Assembly: GCA_025935675.1 (NCBI GenBank)
Contig: JAICUU010000012.1
Coordinates: 1 to 33,493, forward strand
From: Burkholderiales bacterium
GTDB taxonomy: Bacteria; Pseudomonadota; Gammaproteobacteria; Burkholderiales; Casimicrobiaceae
Direction: 5' to 3'
Length of the DNA stretch: 33,493 nt
The notes below the pieces were generated by a model. It worked only from the letters and a program-made list of their open reading frames with translations. It searched no databases and was not told where the DNA came from. Within the stretch, counting starts at the first letter, position 1. Each line of letters starts with the position of its first letter. A program made the position numbers and the translations under genes. Below, piece by piece: positions 1 to 8,463 of the stretch.

Positions 1-1
1 C

Positions 2-1948
2 GGCGCGTTCCGCTACCCGGGCACCGTCGAGTACGTGGGCGCGCTCGACACGAAGACGGGCAAGGTCCGCCATCTCGCCGACATCAAGAACGCGATGCTC
101 TATCGCGTCGCGTCGTTCGCCTACGACCCCGCGAGCGGCACGGCGTTCTACACCAACGACAACCTCGCGCTGCGCGACCTGATGGCGGTGGACGTCAGGA
201 CCGGCGAGGAGCGGATGCTGCTCGAGGACGCGCGCATCGGCGACCTCGCGTTCAACCCGGTGGACCGCTCGCTCTACGGTGTGCGCAACGCCGCCGGCAT
301 CGCGTCGATCGTGCGCATCCCCTTTCCGTACGACGACTGGCAGGTCGTGCACACCTTCCCGTACGAGTCGGTGCCGTACGACCTCGACATCTCGCCGGAC
401 GGCAAGCTCCTGTCGGCGTCGATGAGCGACGAGACCGCGAACCAGTACGTGCGCGTCTGGCAAATCGACAAGCTCGCCGCCGATGAGCCGTCGGTGGTCT
501 CGGAGTTCAAGTTCGGGCAGTCGATCCCGGAGAGCTTCGTGTTTTCGCCCGACGGCCGCTACCTGTACGGCAGCAGCTACTACACCGGCGTGTCGAACGT
601 CTTCCGGTTCGAGGTCGCCACCGGCAAGACCGACGCCGTGTCGAATGCCGACATCGGCTTCTTCCGGCCAATCCCGCTCGCCGACGGCCGCCTCGTCGTG
701 CTCGCGTATACCGGCGACGGCTTCGTGCCGGCCACGATCGAGCCGAAGCCGATCGACGACGCCAGCGCGATCACGTTCCTCGGCGCTGAGGTCGCCGAAA
801 GGCATCCGATCGTGAAGTCGTGGCAGGTGCCGCCGGCGAGCGGAGTCGACTACGCGGCGCTCGTCAAGGACCAGCCGAAGGGCCCGTACCTGCCGATGCA
901 CCAGCTCGCCGTGGCCAACGCGTTTCCGGTGCTGCAGGGCTACAAGGATTCGGTCGGCCTCGGCTACCACATCAACATCACCGACCCGATTCCCCTCGCC
1001 AACATCGGCATCACCGTCGCTTACACGCCGGACCGCGACCTCGGCGGCAACGAGCGCGCGCATGTCGAGGTCACCGGCGACTATCTCGGCTGGCGCGGCA
1101 GCATCGCCTGGAACAAGTCCGACTTCTACGACCTCTTCGGCCCGACCAAGGAGAGCCGCAAGGGCCTCGCCATCAAGGGCGGCTACGACGATCTCCTGAT
1201 CTACGACGAGCCGCGCAAGATGACGTTGAAGTACGACGTCGCGTACTACGACAAGATCGACACGCTGCCGAACGCGCAGAACATCGACAGCGGCTTCACG
1301 CGCCTCACGACGGCCGAGATCGGGCTCTACTACACCGACGTCCGCCATTCGCTCGGCGCGGTCGACGACGAGAAGGGCATCGACTGGTCGGGCATCGTCA
1401 AGGCGAGCCATGTCCAAACGGCCACGCCGGTGCAGGCGCGCGGCACGCTCGACTTCGGCTTCCCGCTGCCGCTGCCGCACTCGTCGCTGTGGCTGCGCAG
1501 CGCCGCCGGCGTGTCGAGCGGCGACCGCGACAATCCCGTGGCGAACTTCTACTTCGGCGGCTTCGGCAACAACTACGTCGACCACGGCTCGGAAAAGCGC
1601 TACCGCGACTACGAGTCGATGCCCGGCTTCGGCATCGACCAGCTCTCCGGGCAGAGTTACGTGCGCGAGATGGTCGAGTGGAACGCGACGCCGGTCATCT
1701 TCGAGTCGATCGGCACGCCGGGCTTCTACGTGACGTCGCTGCGGCCCGCGGTGTTCGCGGCGGGGCTATGGACCGATCCCGGCAACACGACGCTGCGCAA
1801 GACATACGGGAGCGTCGGCGGCCAGCTCGACCTCAAGTTCCACGTGCTGCACTGGTACGACATGACGCTGTCGATCGGCTACGCGGCGGGATTCACGAAC
1901 ACGCGGCGCACCGGCGACGAGTTCATGATCTCGCTCAAGATCCTGTAG
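2..1948 (+). CDS. Beta-propeller (TolB/WD40-like) protein with C-terminal outer-membrane barrel-like region; 5' end outside window
   Basis: Frame is open from base 2 through the first listed start at 35 to the stop at 1948. Repeated propeller-like motifs (DLAFNPVDRSLYGV, DLDISPDGKLLSAS, FVFSPDGRYLYGSSYYTG). C-terminal half is rich in alternating aromatic/Gly strands (YFGGFGNNYVDHG, LHWYDMTLSIGYAAGFTN) and ends ...GDEFMISLKIL. Confidence 0.75.
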   Translation, partial: GAFRYPGTVEYVGALDTKTGKVRHLADIKNAMLYRVASFAYDPASGTAFYTNDNLALRDLMAVDVRTGEERMLLEDARIGDLAFNPVDRSLYGVRNAAGIASIVRIPFPYDDWQVVHTFPYESVPYDLDISPDGKLLSASMSDETANQYVRVWQIDKLAADEPSVVSEFKFGQSIPESFVFSPDGRYLYGSSYYTGVSNVFRFEVATGKTDAVSNADIGFFRPIPLADGRLVVLAYTGDGFVPATIEPKPIDDASAITFLGAEVAERHPIVKSWQVPPASGVDYAALVKDQPKGPYLPMHQLAVANAFPVLQGYKDSVGLGYHINITDPIPLANIGITVAYTPDRDLGGNERAHVEVTGDYLGWRGSIAWNKSDFYDLFGPTKESRKGLAIKGGYDDLLIYDEPRKMTLKYDVAYYDKIDTLPNAQNIDSGFTRLTTAEIGLYYTDVRHSLGAVDDEKGIDWSGIVKASHVQTATPVQARGTLDFGFPLPLPHSSLWLRSAAGVSSGDRDNPVANFYFGGFGNNYVDHGSEKRYRDYESMPGFGIDQLSGQSYVREMVEWNATPVIFESIGTPGFYVTSLRPAVFAAGLWTDPGNTTLRKTYGSVGGQLDLKFHVLHWYDMTLSIGYAAGFTNTRRTGDEFMISLKIL

Positions 1949-1958
1949 CGGTGCATCG

Positions 1959-3020
1959 ATGGCGTTCGGCATCCTGCTGCACGCCGTGATCGGGCTGCTG
2001 CCGGTCGGGGGCCTGCTCACCGCGCTGGTCGTGCTCGACGGCTACAAGCTCGTGACGATGCGCGTGCTGCTGCTCGTCGCGGGGGCGGGCGTCGCGGTCG
2101 CCGTCGTCGCGTATTTCGTCAATGGCGCGCTGCTTACGGCCACCGGACTCGAGTTCACCGCGTATTCGCGGTACGTCGGGCCGCTCGTCGAGGAGGCGGG
2201 CAAGGCGCTCATCGTCGTCGCGCTCTTGCGGATGCACCGGATCGGCTTCCTCGTCGATGGCGCAATCCTGGGCTTCGCGGTCGGCACCGGCTTCGCGATC
2301 GTCGAGAACGTCTGGTACCAGGTGCTGGTCCCCGATGCGGGCATCGCCACGTGGATCGTGCGCGGCTTCGGCACGGCGCTGATGCACGGCGGCACGACGG
2401 CGATCTTCGCGATGATGGCGGTGACGATGCTGGAGCGCGCGCCCGAGGCGAAGCTCGCCGGGCTCGTGCCGGGCTTCGCGGTCGCCGTGCTGTTGCACGC
2501 GGGCTTCAACCATTTGCTCGGCTGGCCGCGCCTGTCGACGCTTGTCGTGCTGGGCGTGCTGCCGCCGCTCATCTGGCTCGTCTTCCAGCGCAGCGACCGC
2601 GCGGTGGCCGACTGGCTCGGGCACGGCTTCGATGCCGACGCCGGGCTCATCGAGTCGATCGGCTCGGGCCGTTTCCCGGACTCGCATGCCGGGCGCTACC
2701 TCGCCGCGCTGCGCGAGCGCTTCCAGGGCGAGGTGGTCGCCGACCTCCTGTGTTACCTCCGCGTGCATACCGAGCTCGCGCTGCGCGCCAAGGGCATCCT
2801 GATGATGCGCGAGAATGGCTTCGAGGTTGCGGTCGACAGCGACATGAAGGCGCAGTTCGCGGAGCTCGACTACCTCGCGAAGAGCATCGGCCGCACCGGC
2901 CTCCTCGCGCTGCACCCGCTGATTGCCCGCGACCATCGCGCGATGTGGCAGCTCAATCGGTTGGCGGGCGAAACGGCCGCCGCGCCGGCATCCGCTGCCG
3001 TGCCTCCGCGCGCGCCGTAG
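1959..3020 (+). CDS. PrsW-family intramembrane metalloprotease
   Basis: Multi-TM protein with LVEEAGKALIVV and GFAVGTGFAIVENVWY, plus GTALMHGGTTAIFA and LLHAGFNHLLG, the expected PrsW/CPBP-like Glu-Glu / Glu-Asn / His motif set. Soluble C-terminal extension. Confidence 0.8.
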   Translation: MAFGILLHAVIGLLPVGGLLTALVVLDGYKLVTMRVLLLVAGAGVAVAVVAYFVNGALLTATGLEFTAYSRYVGPLVEEAGKALIVVALLRMHRIGFLVDGAILGFAVGTGFAIVENVWYQVLVPDAGIATWIVRGFGTALMHGGTTAIFAMMAVTMLERAPEAKLAGLVPGFAVAVLLHAGFNHLLGWPRLSTLVVLGVLPPLIWLVFQRSDRAVADWLGHGFDADAGLIESIGSGRFPDSHAGRYLAALRERFQGEVVADLLCYLRVHTELALRAKGILMMRENGFEVAVDSDMKAQFAELDYLAKSIGRTGLLALHPLIARDHRAMWQLNRLAGETAAAPASAAVPPRAP

Positions 3021-3127
3021 CGTCGCTGTCGGTCCGCTTTACATTTCCCCGCCGAGCGCGACCTCCGCCGACGCGGCACGCCGTAATCACGTTGAACATT
3101 CAAGGTGTTGTCGCGGCGTCAACGGGG

Positions 3128-3143
3128 TGGTGCGATTTTTGCG
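3128..3143 (+). promoter_or_regulatory. Candidate sigma54 (-24/-12) promoter of PEP-CTERM gene 1
   Basis: TGGTGCG-ATTT-TTGCG: GG (3129-3130)-N10-GC (3141-3142), matching TGGYRYR-N4-TTGCW except the last base; about 110 nt upstream of the ATG. Confidence 0.6.
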
Positions 3144-3251
3144 CACTACAGCGTTCGACCGGATTGGCAAGCCCGGGCATGGCCTCGAGCCCAGCCCCGA
3201 CAACGAGAGCTTGCGAGTCCCGCGGTCGGGCCCGAAGCGAGGAATCCAGAG

Positions 3252-3866
3252 ATGAACACGGCGGCATACCGCAACCTTCTCGGCGCGGCGATCGCTGCCG
3301 CCGGTTTCACGCTGGCGGGCGCGAGCCACGGCGCGATCTTCAACTCGCACTTCGACCCGAATTCGTTCTCGGGCGACGGCACGTTCCGGATCGACGACGC
3401 ATGCCTCGCGGCGGACGGCTTCTATCTCGGCTCCGAATGCAACGCGACGTTGCTGACGGCGACCGCCGATATCGTCAGCGACGGCAGCGCGGGCACCGCG
3501 CACGTCGACTTCGGGCCGGTCCTGCCGTCGACGGCGGTGCTGGAGATCGAGATCTCGGGCGGCACGCTGGTCGGTGTCGACACGGACTGGATCGGCTGGG
3601 CCTTCGCCGACAGTTGCACGGGCGACCTGTGCGGAACGATTCCCTGGTGGATCCGCTGGGTGAACCCGGATTCCGATCCCGTCGAGCTCGCCACCGGCAC
3701 CTGCGACGGCGTGGAATCCTGCAGTCGCAATACAGGCGATCCGTTCGCCATTGCCGACACGGTGACGTTCACGCGCGTGCCCGAACCCGGCACGCTGGCG
3801 CTCGTCGCCGGCGGATTGTTCCTCGCGTGGAGGATGCGCCGCCGCGGCGCTGCGCCGCGCGGCTGA
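3252..3866 (+). CDS. PEP-CTERM sorting domain-containing protein (paralog 1)
   Basis: N-terminal signal peptide (LLGAAIAAAGFTLAGASHGAIFNSHFDP). C-terminal VPEPGTLALVAGGLFLAWRMRRRG, the PEP-CTERM motif followed by TM and basic tail. Confidence 0.88.
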   Translation: MNTAAYRNLLGAAIAAAGFTLAGASHGAIFNSHFDPNSFSGDGTFRIDDACLAADGFYLGSECNATLLTATADIVSDGSAGTAHVDFGPVLPSTAVLEIEISGGTLVGVDTDWIGWAFADSCTGDLCGTIPWWIRWVNPDSDPVELATGTCDGVESCSRNTGDPFAIADTVTFTRVPEPGTLALVAGGLFLAWRMRRRGAAPRG

Positions 3867-3882
3867 CGCTTACGCATCCCGG

Positions 3883-3908
3883 CGGCGCGCGGCGATCGTC
3901 GCGCGCCG
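3883..3908 (+). repeat. Intergenic hairpin between PEP-CTERM genes
   Basis: CGGCGCGCG-(8 nt)-CGCGCGCCG, perfect 9-bp arms just after the stop codon of paralog 1; no T-tract. Confidence 0.45.
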
Positions 3909-4026
3909 TGCCGACCGCGCTCGCGCTGTCGGCTATCTTTACATGTGGGGGTCGCCGCGCCGGTCGGTCATCTGCGGACGACCGACGCGCCTTTGCATTC
4001 AACGGCTTGGCACGTGCGTCAACTTA

Positions 4027-4042
4027 TGGCTCGCTTCTTGCG
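4027..4042 (+). promoter_or_regulatory. Candidate sigma54 (-24/-12) promoter of PEP-CTERM gene 2
   Basis: TGGCTCG-CTTC-TTGCG: GG (4028-4029)-N10-GC (4040-4041), close to TGGCACG-N4-TTGCW; about 100 nt upstream of the ATG, same layout as gene 1. Confidence 0.65.
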
Positions 4043-4142
4043 GACACATCCGCCAGCCGGATCGGTGCCATCGATCCGGTCGCCAGCCCGCCCGAACAGA
4101 GGCGCTCATTGGGCTGCCGTCGCGTCCGACCGGGGAAACGTC

Positions 4143-4814
4143 ATGAATCTCGCCAACCTGCGCAAGCACTCGCGGGCCGTCGCCGCCGTGCTCGCCCTCG
4201 CGTGTGCCGGCCTTTGCCACGGCGCGCTGTTCAATTCGCACTTCGATCCGCTCGGACCGATCACGTTCGACGGCGATGGCCAGTTCCAGCTCGACGATGC
4301 CTGCCTGGCCGCGAATGGCGGCTTCGGCATCTACAGCGGAACTGCGTGCCACGTCTCGCTGTTGTCCGCGATCGTCAACATCAGCGACGGCAGCGACTCC
4401 GGCGTGCTCGACTTCGCCGCCTTGCTGCCGTCGACGGCCATCTTCGATATCCAGATCTCGGGCGGAACGCTGATCGGCGTCAACACCGACTGGATCGGCT
4501 GGACGACGCCGGGCGGCTGCTCCGGCACCCTGTGCGATACCCAGTGGTGGATTCGCTGGACGAATCCGCTGCCGAGCCTCCTGAACGATCCGGTCCAGAT
4601 CGCAACCTGCGCGCAGACGACGGACGTGCCGGAAGTGAAGTCGCTGCGGAATTTTGCCAAGTCGGGATCGGGCGACGAGTGCACGCTCGACCCGGGCACG
4701 GCCGTGACCGCATTCGACGTGACGTTCACGCGTGTCCCCGAGCCGGGCACGCTGTTGCTGGTTGCGGGCGGCCTGCTCGCCGGGTGGCAGGTGCGGCGGC
4801 GCCGGCGTACATAG
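4143..4814 (+). CDS. PEP-CTERM sorting domain-containing protein (paralog 2)
   Basis: Signal peptide then CHGALFNSHFDPLG. Collinear similarity with paralog 1 (DDACLAA, LPSTA, ISGGTL.GV.TDWIGW, WWIRW.NP). C-terminal VPEPGTLLLVAGGLLAGWQVRRRRRT. Confidence 0.88.
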   Translation: MNLANLRKHSRAVAAVLALACAGLCHGALFNSHFDPLGPITFDGDGQFQLDDACLAANGGFGIYSGTACHVSLLSAIVNISDGSDSGVLDFAALLPSTAIFDIQISGGTLIGVNTDWIGWTTPGGCSGTLCDTQWWIRWTNPLPSLLNDPVQIATCAQTTDVPEVKSLRNFAKSGSGDECTLDPGTAVTAFDVTFTRVPEPGTLLLVAGGLLAGWQVRRRRRT

Positions 4815-4939
4815 CGCGCCGCACGATTCTGGAGAGGGCGTCGACGTCCGGTCCACGACACCGGCCGCGGCGGCAACTGCGAGGTTGGGCGGGGGGAGTT
4901 CGCTGACGACTGGCGGTGCGCCCGGAAACGGGCGTGCCG

Positions 4940-7723
4940 TCAGGCAGCGACCGGCGCTTCGACGGCGTCGAGCGCCTTGCGGATAGCCACCTCGATCTCC
5001 CAGTCACGGCCCGCCGACCATCCCGCCTCGAACGCGAGGTCGCCGAGCGCAGCGCGCGCGGCGGCGAGATCGTCGCGCCACGTCGCTTCCACCCGTGCCG
5101 GCCGCGCCAGCGACAGCCGCTCGCGGTGCGCGCTCGCCGCGCCGTGGAGCCGGCTCGCGTCCTCGGCGTTGCCGCAGGCCTGCGCGAGGCGTGCATGGTC
5201 CTCGATGCAACCGAGGAGCTCCTCGCGCATCTCGATTGCATCGAACGCGCGCAGCGCCGCCGACAGTTTCTCGCGCGCGGTATCGAGATCGGCCGCAGCC
5301 AGTGCGACCTTGCCGAGCCACCACAGCGACACCGCCTCGCCGCGCTTGTCGCCGGCCACCCGGCAGATGTCGAGCGAGCGGCCGTTGCGGGTGCGCGCCC
5401 CGTCGAGATCGCCGCCATAGAACGCGACCTCGCCCAGCATCCGCTCGCATTCCGCCTCGATCTCGCGATGCTTGACGGCACGCGCGATCGCGACGCTCTG
5501 CTCGAAGAAGCCGCGCGCCTCGTCGTCATGGCCCGCGAACGCGGCGATCTGGCCGAGGTGCAATAGGCCGATCGCCTCGCCGACGCGCTCGCCGATCGAG
5601 CGGAAGATCTCGAGCGCGGCCGATTCGCTCTCGCGCGCGCCATCGGCGTCGCCGAGGCGCAGCTTCACCAGCGACAGCGTCGACAGCGTCGCGGCAATGT
5701 CGACCGGCTTGTCGATCGTGCGGCGCACCTCGAGGCATGTCTCGAGCGTGGTCGCGGCCGCGGCGTAGTCGCTGTGACTCACCGCCAGCGCGGCACCGAC
5801 GTAGAGCGCGTGCGCGAGCGCGACGTTGGAAGCCTGCACCTCCGGACGATCGAGCGCGGCAGCAACGAGGCTCGCACCCTCGGTGACATAGCCGCGCAGT
5901 ATCCAGAAGTTCATCAGCGCGACCGCGTACTTGACGGCGATCACCGGGTCGACGCCGCCTGCGAGCGCCAGCGCGATCGCCGCGCGCAGGTTGTCGAGCT
6001 CGGTCTCGAGCCGATCGATCCACGCCGCCTGCTCGGGACCCTGCAGGCCATGGTTGCCGGCCTTGGCCATCGTCAGGAAGTGATCGCAATGGCGTGCCGC
6101 GATCATCGGCAGGTCGCCGCGCGCGGTGAGCTTTTCGCGCGCGAACTCGCGGATCGTCTCGAGCGTGCGATAGCGCGTCGCGTCCTCGTGCGCCTCCGCC
6201 ATGACGAGCGACTTGTCGGCGAGCGACGTGAGGAGGTCCAGCACGTCCTCGGGCATGAGCGGGTCGGCGCCGCAGACGTTCTCGCAGCCGTCGACGTCGA
6301 AGCCGCCGGCGAACACGCCGAGGCGGTCGAGCAACAGCTGCTCGTCGGGTGTGAGGAGATCGTAGGACCATCCGACCAGCGCGCGTAGCGTCTGCTGTCG
6401 CTCCATCAGCAGGCGCCCGCCGCCGGTCAGGAGCTTGAAGCGGTCACGCAGGCGGGCATTGATCTCGCTCACCGACAGCGCGCGCACCCGCGCCGCGGCG
6501 AGCTCGAGCGCCAGCGGGATGCCCTCGAGGCGCACGCAGAGCTCGGCGACCGCGGGCGCGTCGCGGTCGTTCAGCGCGAAGCCGGGCTTGTGCAGGCGCG
6601 CCCGCTCGACGAAGAGCTGCACCGAGTCCGATCGCGCGAGCGCGTCGACGCCGGCGGACTTGTCCGGCACCGGCAGAGGCAGCACCGCATACGTCTGCTC
6701 GCCGGCGATCCGCAGCGCCTCGCGACTCGTGGCGATCACGTGCACGTTCGGCGCCGACTGCAAAAGCGCCTTGGCGAGCTCCGCGCAGGCGTGCACGAGG
6801 TGCTCGCAATTGTCGAGGATCAGCAGCACCTTGCGCGACTTGAGGTGCGCGCACAGCGTGCGCGTCAGCGCGCGGCCGGGCTCCTCCTGCACACCGAGCT
6901 CCTGCGCGACGGCGCTGGGCACGAGCGCCTCGTCGCGGATCGGCGCCAGGTCGATGAACCACACGCCATCGGGGAAATCGTCGAGCGAATCGGCCGCAAC
7001 CTGCAGTGAAAGTCGCGTCTTGCCCAGGCCGCCCATGCCGAGCAGCGTCAGCAGCCGCGTCGTTTTCAGCAGCTTGCCGACTTCGGCAAGCTCGCGTTCG
7101 CGGCCGAGGAACGACGTGAGCTGTTGCGGCAGGTTGTTCGGCGTCGATTCGAGCGAGCGCAGCGGCGGGAACGCCGCGCGCAGCTTCGGATGCAGGACCT
7201 GGAAGATCGACTCGGGTGTCGCGAGGTCCTTGAGGCGCACGCGGCCGAGCTCGCGCAGCGACGTGTCCGCAGGCAGCGTGGCATCCACCAGCATGTCGGC
7301 CATCGCCTGCGAAAGCAGCACCTGGCCGCCGTGCGCCGCGCCCATGATGCGCGCGGTGCGGTTGACCGGCGGACCGAAGTAGTCGTTGTCGCGGTGCTCG
7401 ATCATGCCGACGTGCAGGCCGCTGCGCACGTTGAGGCGGATGCCGTCGGTCGACTGCGGATCGGCGAGTGCGTCCTGGAGCGCGAGCGTCGCCGCCAGCG
7501 CGTCGACCGGCTCGTCGAACACGGCGAAGAGGCCGTCGCCGAACATCTTGACGATCGTGCCGCCGTGGCGCTCGATCGCGATGCGCGCCAGCGTGTCGTG
7601 CGCCTTCAGCGCGCGCGACATCCGCTCGGGCTGGTCCTCCCAGAGCTTCGTGCTGCCTTCGATGTCCGTGAACAGGACCGCCGCGGACCGGGATGCTTCC
7701 TGCACGTCGTACGCGCCTCGCAC
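4940..7723 (-). CDS. Class III adenylate/guanylate cyclase domain fused to NB-ARC-like ATPase and TPR-rich region (signalling/regulatory protein)
   Basis: AAVLFTDIEGSTKLWED, GGTIVKMFGDGLFAVF, YFGPPVNRTARI (cyclase metal/substrate motifs); LLGMGGLGKTRLSLQVA (Walker A), VLLILDNCEHL (Walker B-like); C-terminal TPR-like helices. Listed ORF starts at 7804, but the domain begins just after a GTG at 7723. Confidence 0.85.
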   Translation of the reverse strand: MRGAYDVQEASRSAAVLFTDIEGSTKLWEDQPERMSRALKAHDTLARIAIERHGGTIVKMFGDGLFAVFDEPVDALAATLALQDALADPQSTDGIRLNVRSGLHVGMIEHRDNDYFGPPVNRTARIMGAAHGGQVLLSQAMADMLVDATLPADTSLRELGRVRLKDLATPESIFQVLHPKLRAAFPPLRSLESTPNNLPQQLTSFLGRERELAEVGKLLKTTRLLTLLGMGGLGKTRLSLQVAADSLDDFPDGVWFIDLAPIRDEALVPSAVAQELGVQEEPGRALTRTLCAHLKSRKVLLILDNCEHLVHACAELAKALLQSAPNVHVIATSREALRIAGEQTYAVLPLPVPDKSAGVDALARSDSVQLFVERARLHKPGFALNDRDAPAVAELCVRLEGIPLALELAAARVRALSVSEINARLRDRFKLLTGGGRLLMERQQTLRALVGWSYDLLTPDEQLLLDRLGVFAGGFDVDGCENVCGADPLMPEDVLDLLTSLADKSLVMAEAHEDATRYRTLETIREFAREKLTARGDLPMIAARHCDHFLTMAKAGNHGLQGPEQAAWIDRLETELDNLRAAIALALAGGVDPVIAVKYAVALMNFWILRGYVTEGASLVAAALDRPEVQASNVALAHALYVGAALAVSHSDYAAAATTLETCLEVRRTIDKPVDIAATLSTLSLVKLRLGDADGARESESAALEIFRSIGERVGEAIGLLHLGQIAAFAGHDDEARGFFEQSVAIARAVKHREIEAECERMLGEVAFYGGDLDGARTRNGRSLDICRVAGDKRGEAVSLWWLGKVALAAADLDTAREKLSAALRAFDAIEMREELLGCIEDHARLAQACGNAEDASRLHGAASAHRERLSLARPARVEATWRDDLAAARAALGDLAFEAGWSAGRDWEIEVAIRKALDAVEAPVAA

Positions 7724-7882
7724 CGATCGGTAGGCCCGAAGTCTAAGGACTGGCGCGGCGCAACGCCAGCGGCACCTTCCGCAGGCTTGACGCCGAAAAT
7801 TCACGCCACCGTCGCCGCACGGCGACGCGCCCGACCGTCATCATCCGGCAACATCCGCGCGGCATCGTTCACGGGCGCCCGA

Positions 7883-7904
7883 GCGTTGAACTCGCGCTCA
7901 ACGC
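7883..7904. repeat. Inverted repeat in divergent intergenic region
   Basis: GCGTTGA-ACTCGCGC-TCAACGC, perfect 7-bp arms, between the minus-strand cyclase gene and the plus-strand small ORF. Confidence 0.4.
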
Positions 7905-7990
7905 GCGTTGTCAATCTCGCGATCGCGTACCGGCGGTGGAGAGACGACGGACGACGTTGCGCGGCGCATCGCAAACTTCACGGAGGTGAC

Positions 7991-8221
7991 ATGCCGCTGT
8001 ACAAGGAATACGGTGTTCTTGCGAGCGGTCTTTCGCTCGCCGAGCGTGGGCGCCCCGGCGCATACGTTCCGTTCGCGTCGGTGTTCACGTGGAACGACGG
8101 ATGCTTCCGGCTCGCGCGGCAGTTCACGTGGGACGACCTCGAGCAGCCGAGCGCCGAAGCCGCCAAGGTCACCGCCGATGCGCTGGTGCGCCGCGCGATC
8201 GATTGCGGCGACGTCGTGTGA
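7991..8221 (+). CDS. Small hypothetical protein (76 aa)
   Basis: ATG preceded by a strong Shine-Dalgarno (GGAGGTGAC ATG); MPLYKEYGVLASGLSLAERGRPGAYVPFASVFTWNDGCF... Confidence 0.65.
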   Translation: MPLYKEYGVLASGLSLAERGRPGAYVPFASVFTWNDGCFRLARQFTWDDLEQPSAEAAKVTADALVRRAIDCGDVV

Positions 8222-8278
8222 CGCGCGCGCACGCGTCGCAGGCATCAAGTCGCCGAGGCTGGCGTGACGGCGTGCGCG

Positions 8279-8312
8279 AAAAAAGCAGGGCGGCCCGCGC
8301 GGGGCCGCCCTG
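8279..8312 (-). terminator. Intrinsic terminator of tRNA-Thr transcript
   Basis: Minus strand: CAGGGCGGCCC-CGCGC-GGGCCGCCCTG (11-bp perfect stem, 5-nt loop) followed by CTTTTTT. Confidence 0.88.
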
Positions 8313-8320
8313 TCGAGAGA

Positions 8321-8396
8321 TGGTGCCGGTAGAGGGAGTCGAACCCCCGACCTTCGCATTACGAATGCGCTGCTCTACCAGCTGAGCTACACCGGC
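8321..8396 (-). tRNA. tRNA-Thr (anticodon CGT), CCA encoded
   Basis: Minus strand GCCGGTGTAGCTCAGCTGGTAGAGCAGCGCATTCGTAATGCGAAGGTCGGGGGTTCGACTCCCTCTACCGGCACCA; cloverleaf folds, anticodon loop TTCGTAA. Confidence 0.95.
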
Positions 8397-8463
8397 GGAC
8401 TTGGCCGCGCGCGCTTCGCGCGGACCGTAACCATCGATTGTAGCCGATTCCGGGGGGCCGACC

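Noticed and set aside
2351-4906. 851-aa plus-strand ORF across PrsW and both PEP-CTERM genes
   Set aside because: Out of frame with three well-supported genes; Arg/Ala-rich translation with no domain signal.
8321-8396. tRNA-Thr as a mobile-element integration site
   Set aside because: No integrase, transposase or direct repeat of the tRNA 3' end seen nearby; flanking genes are ordinary chromosomal genes.
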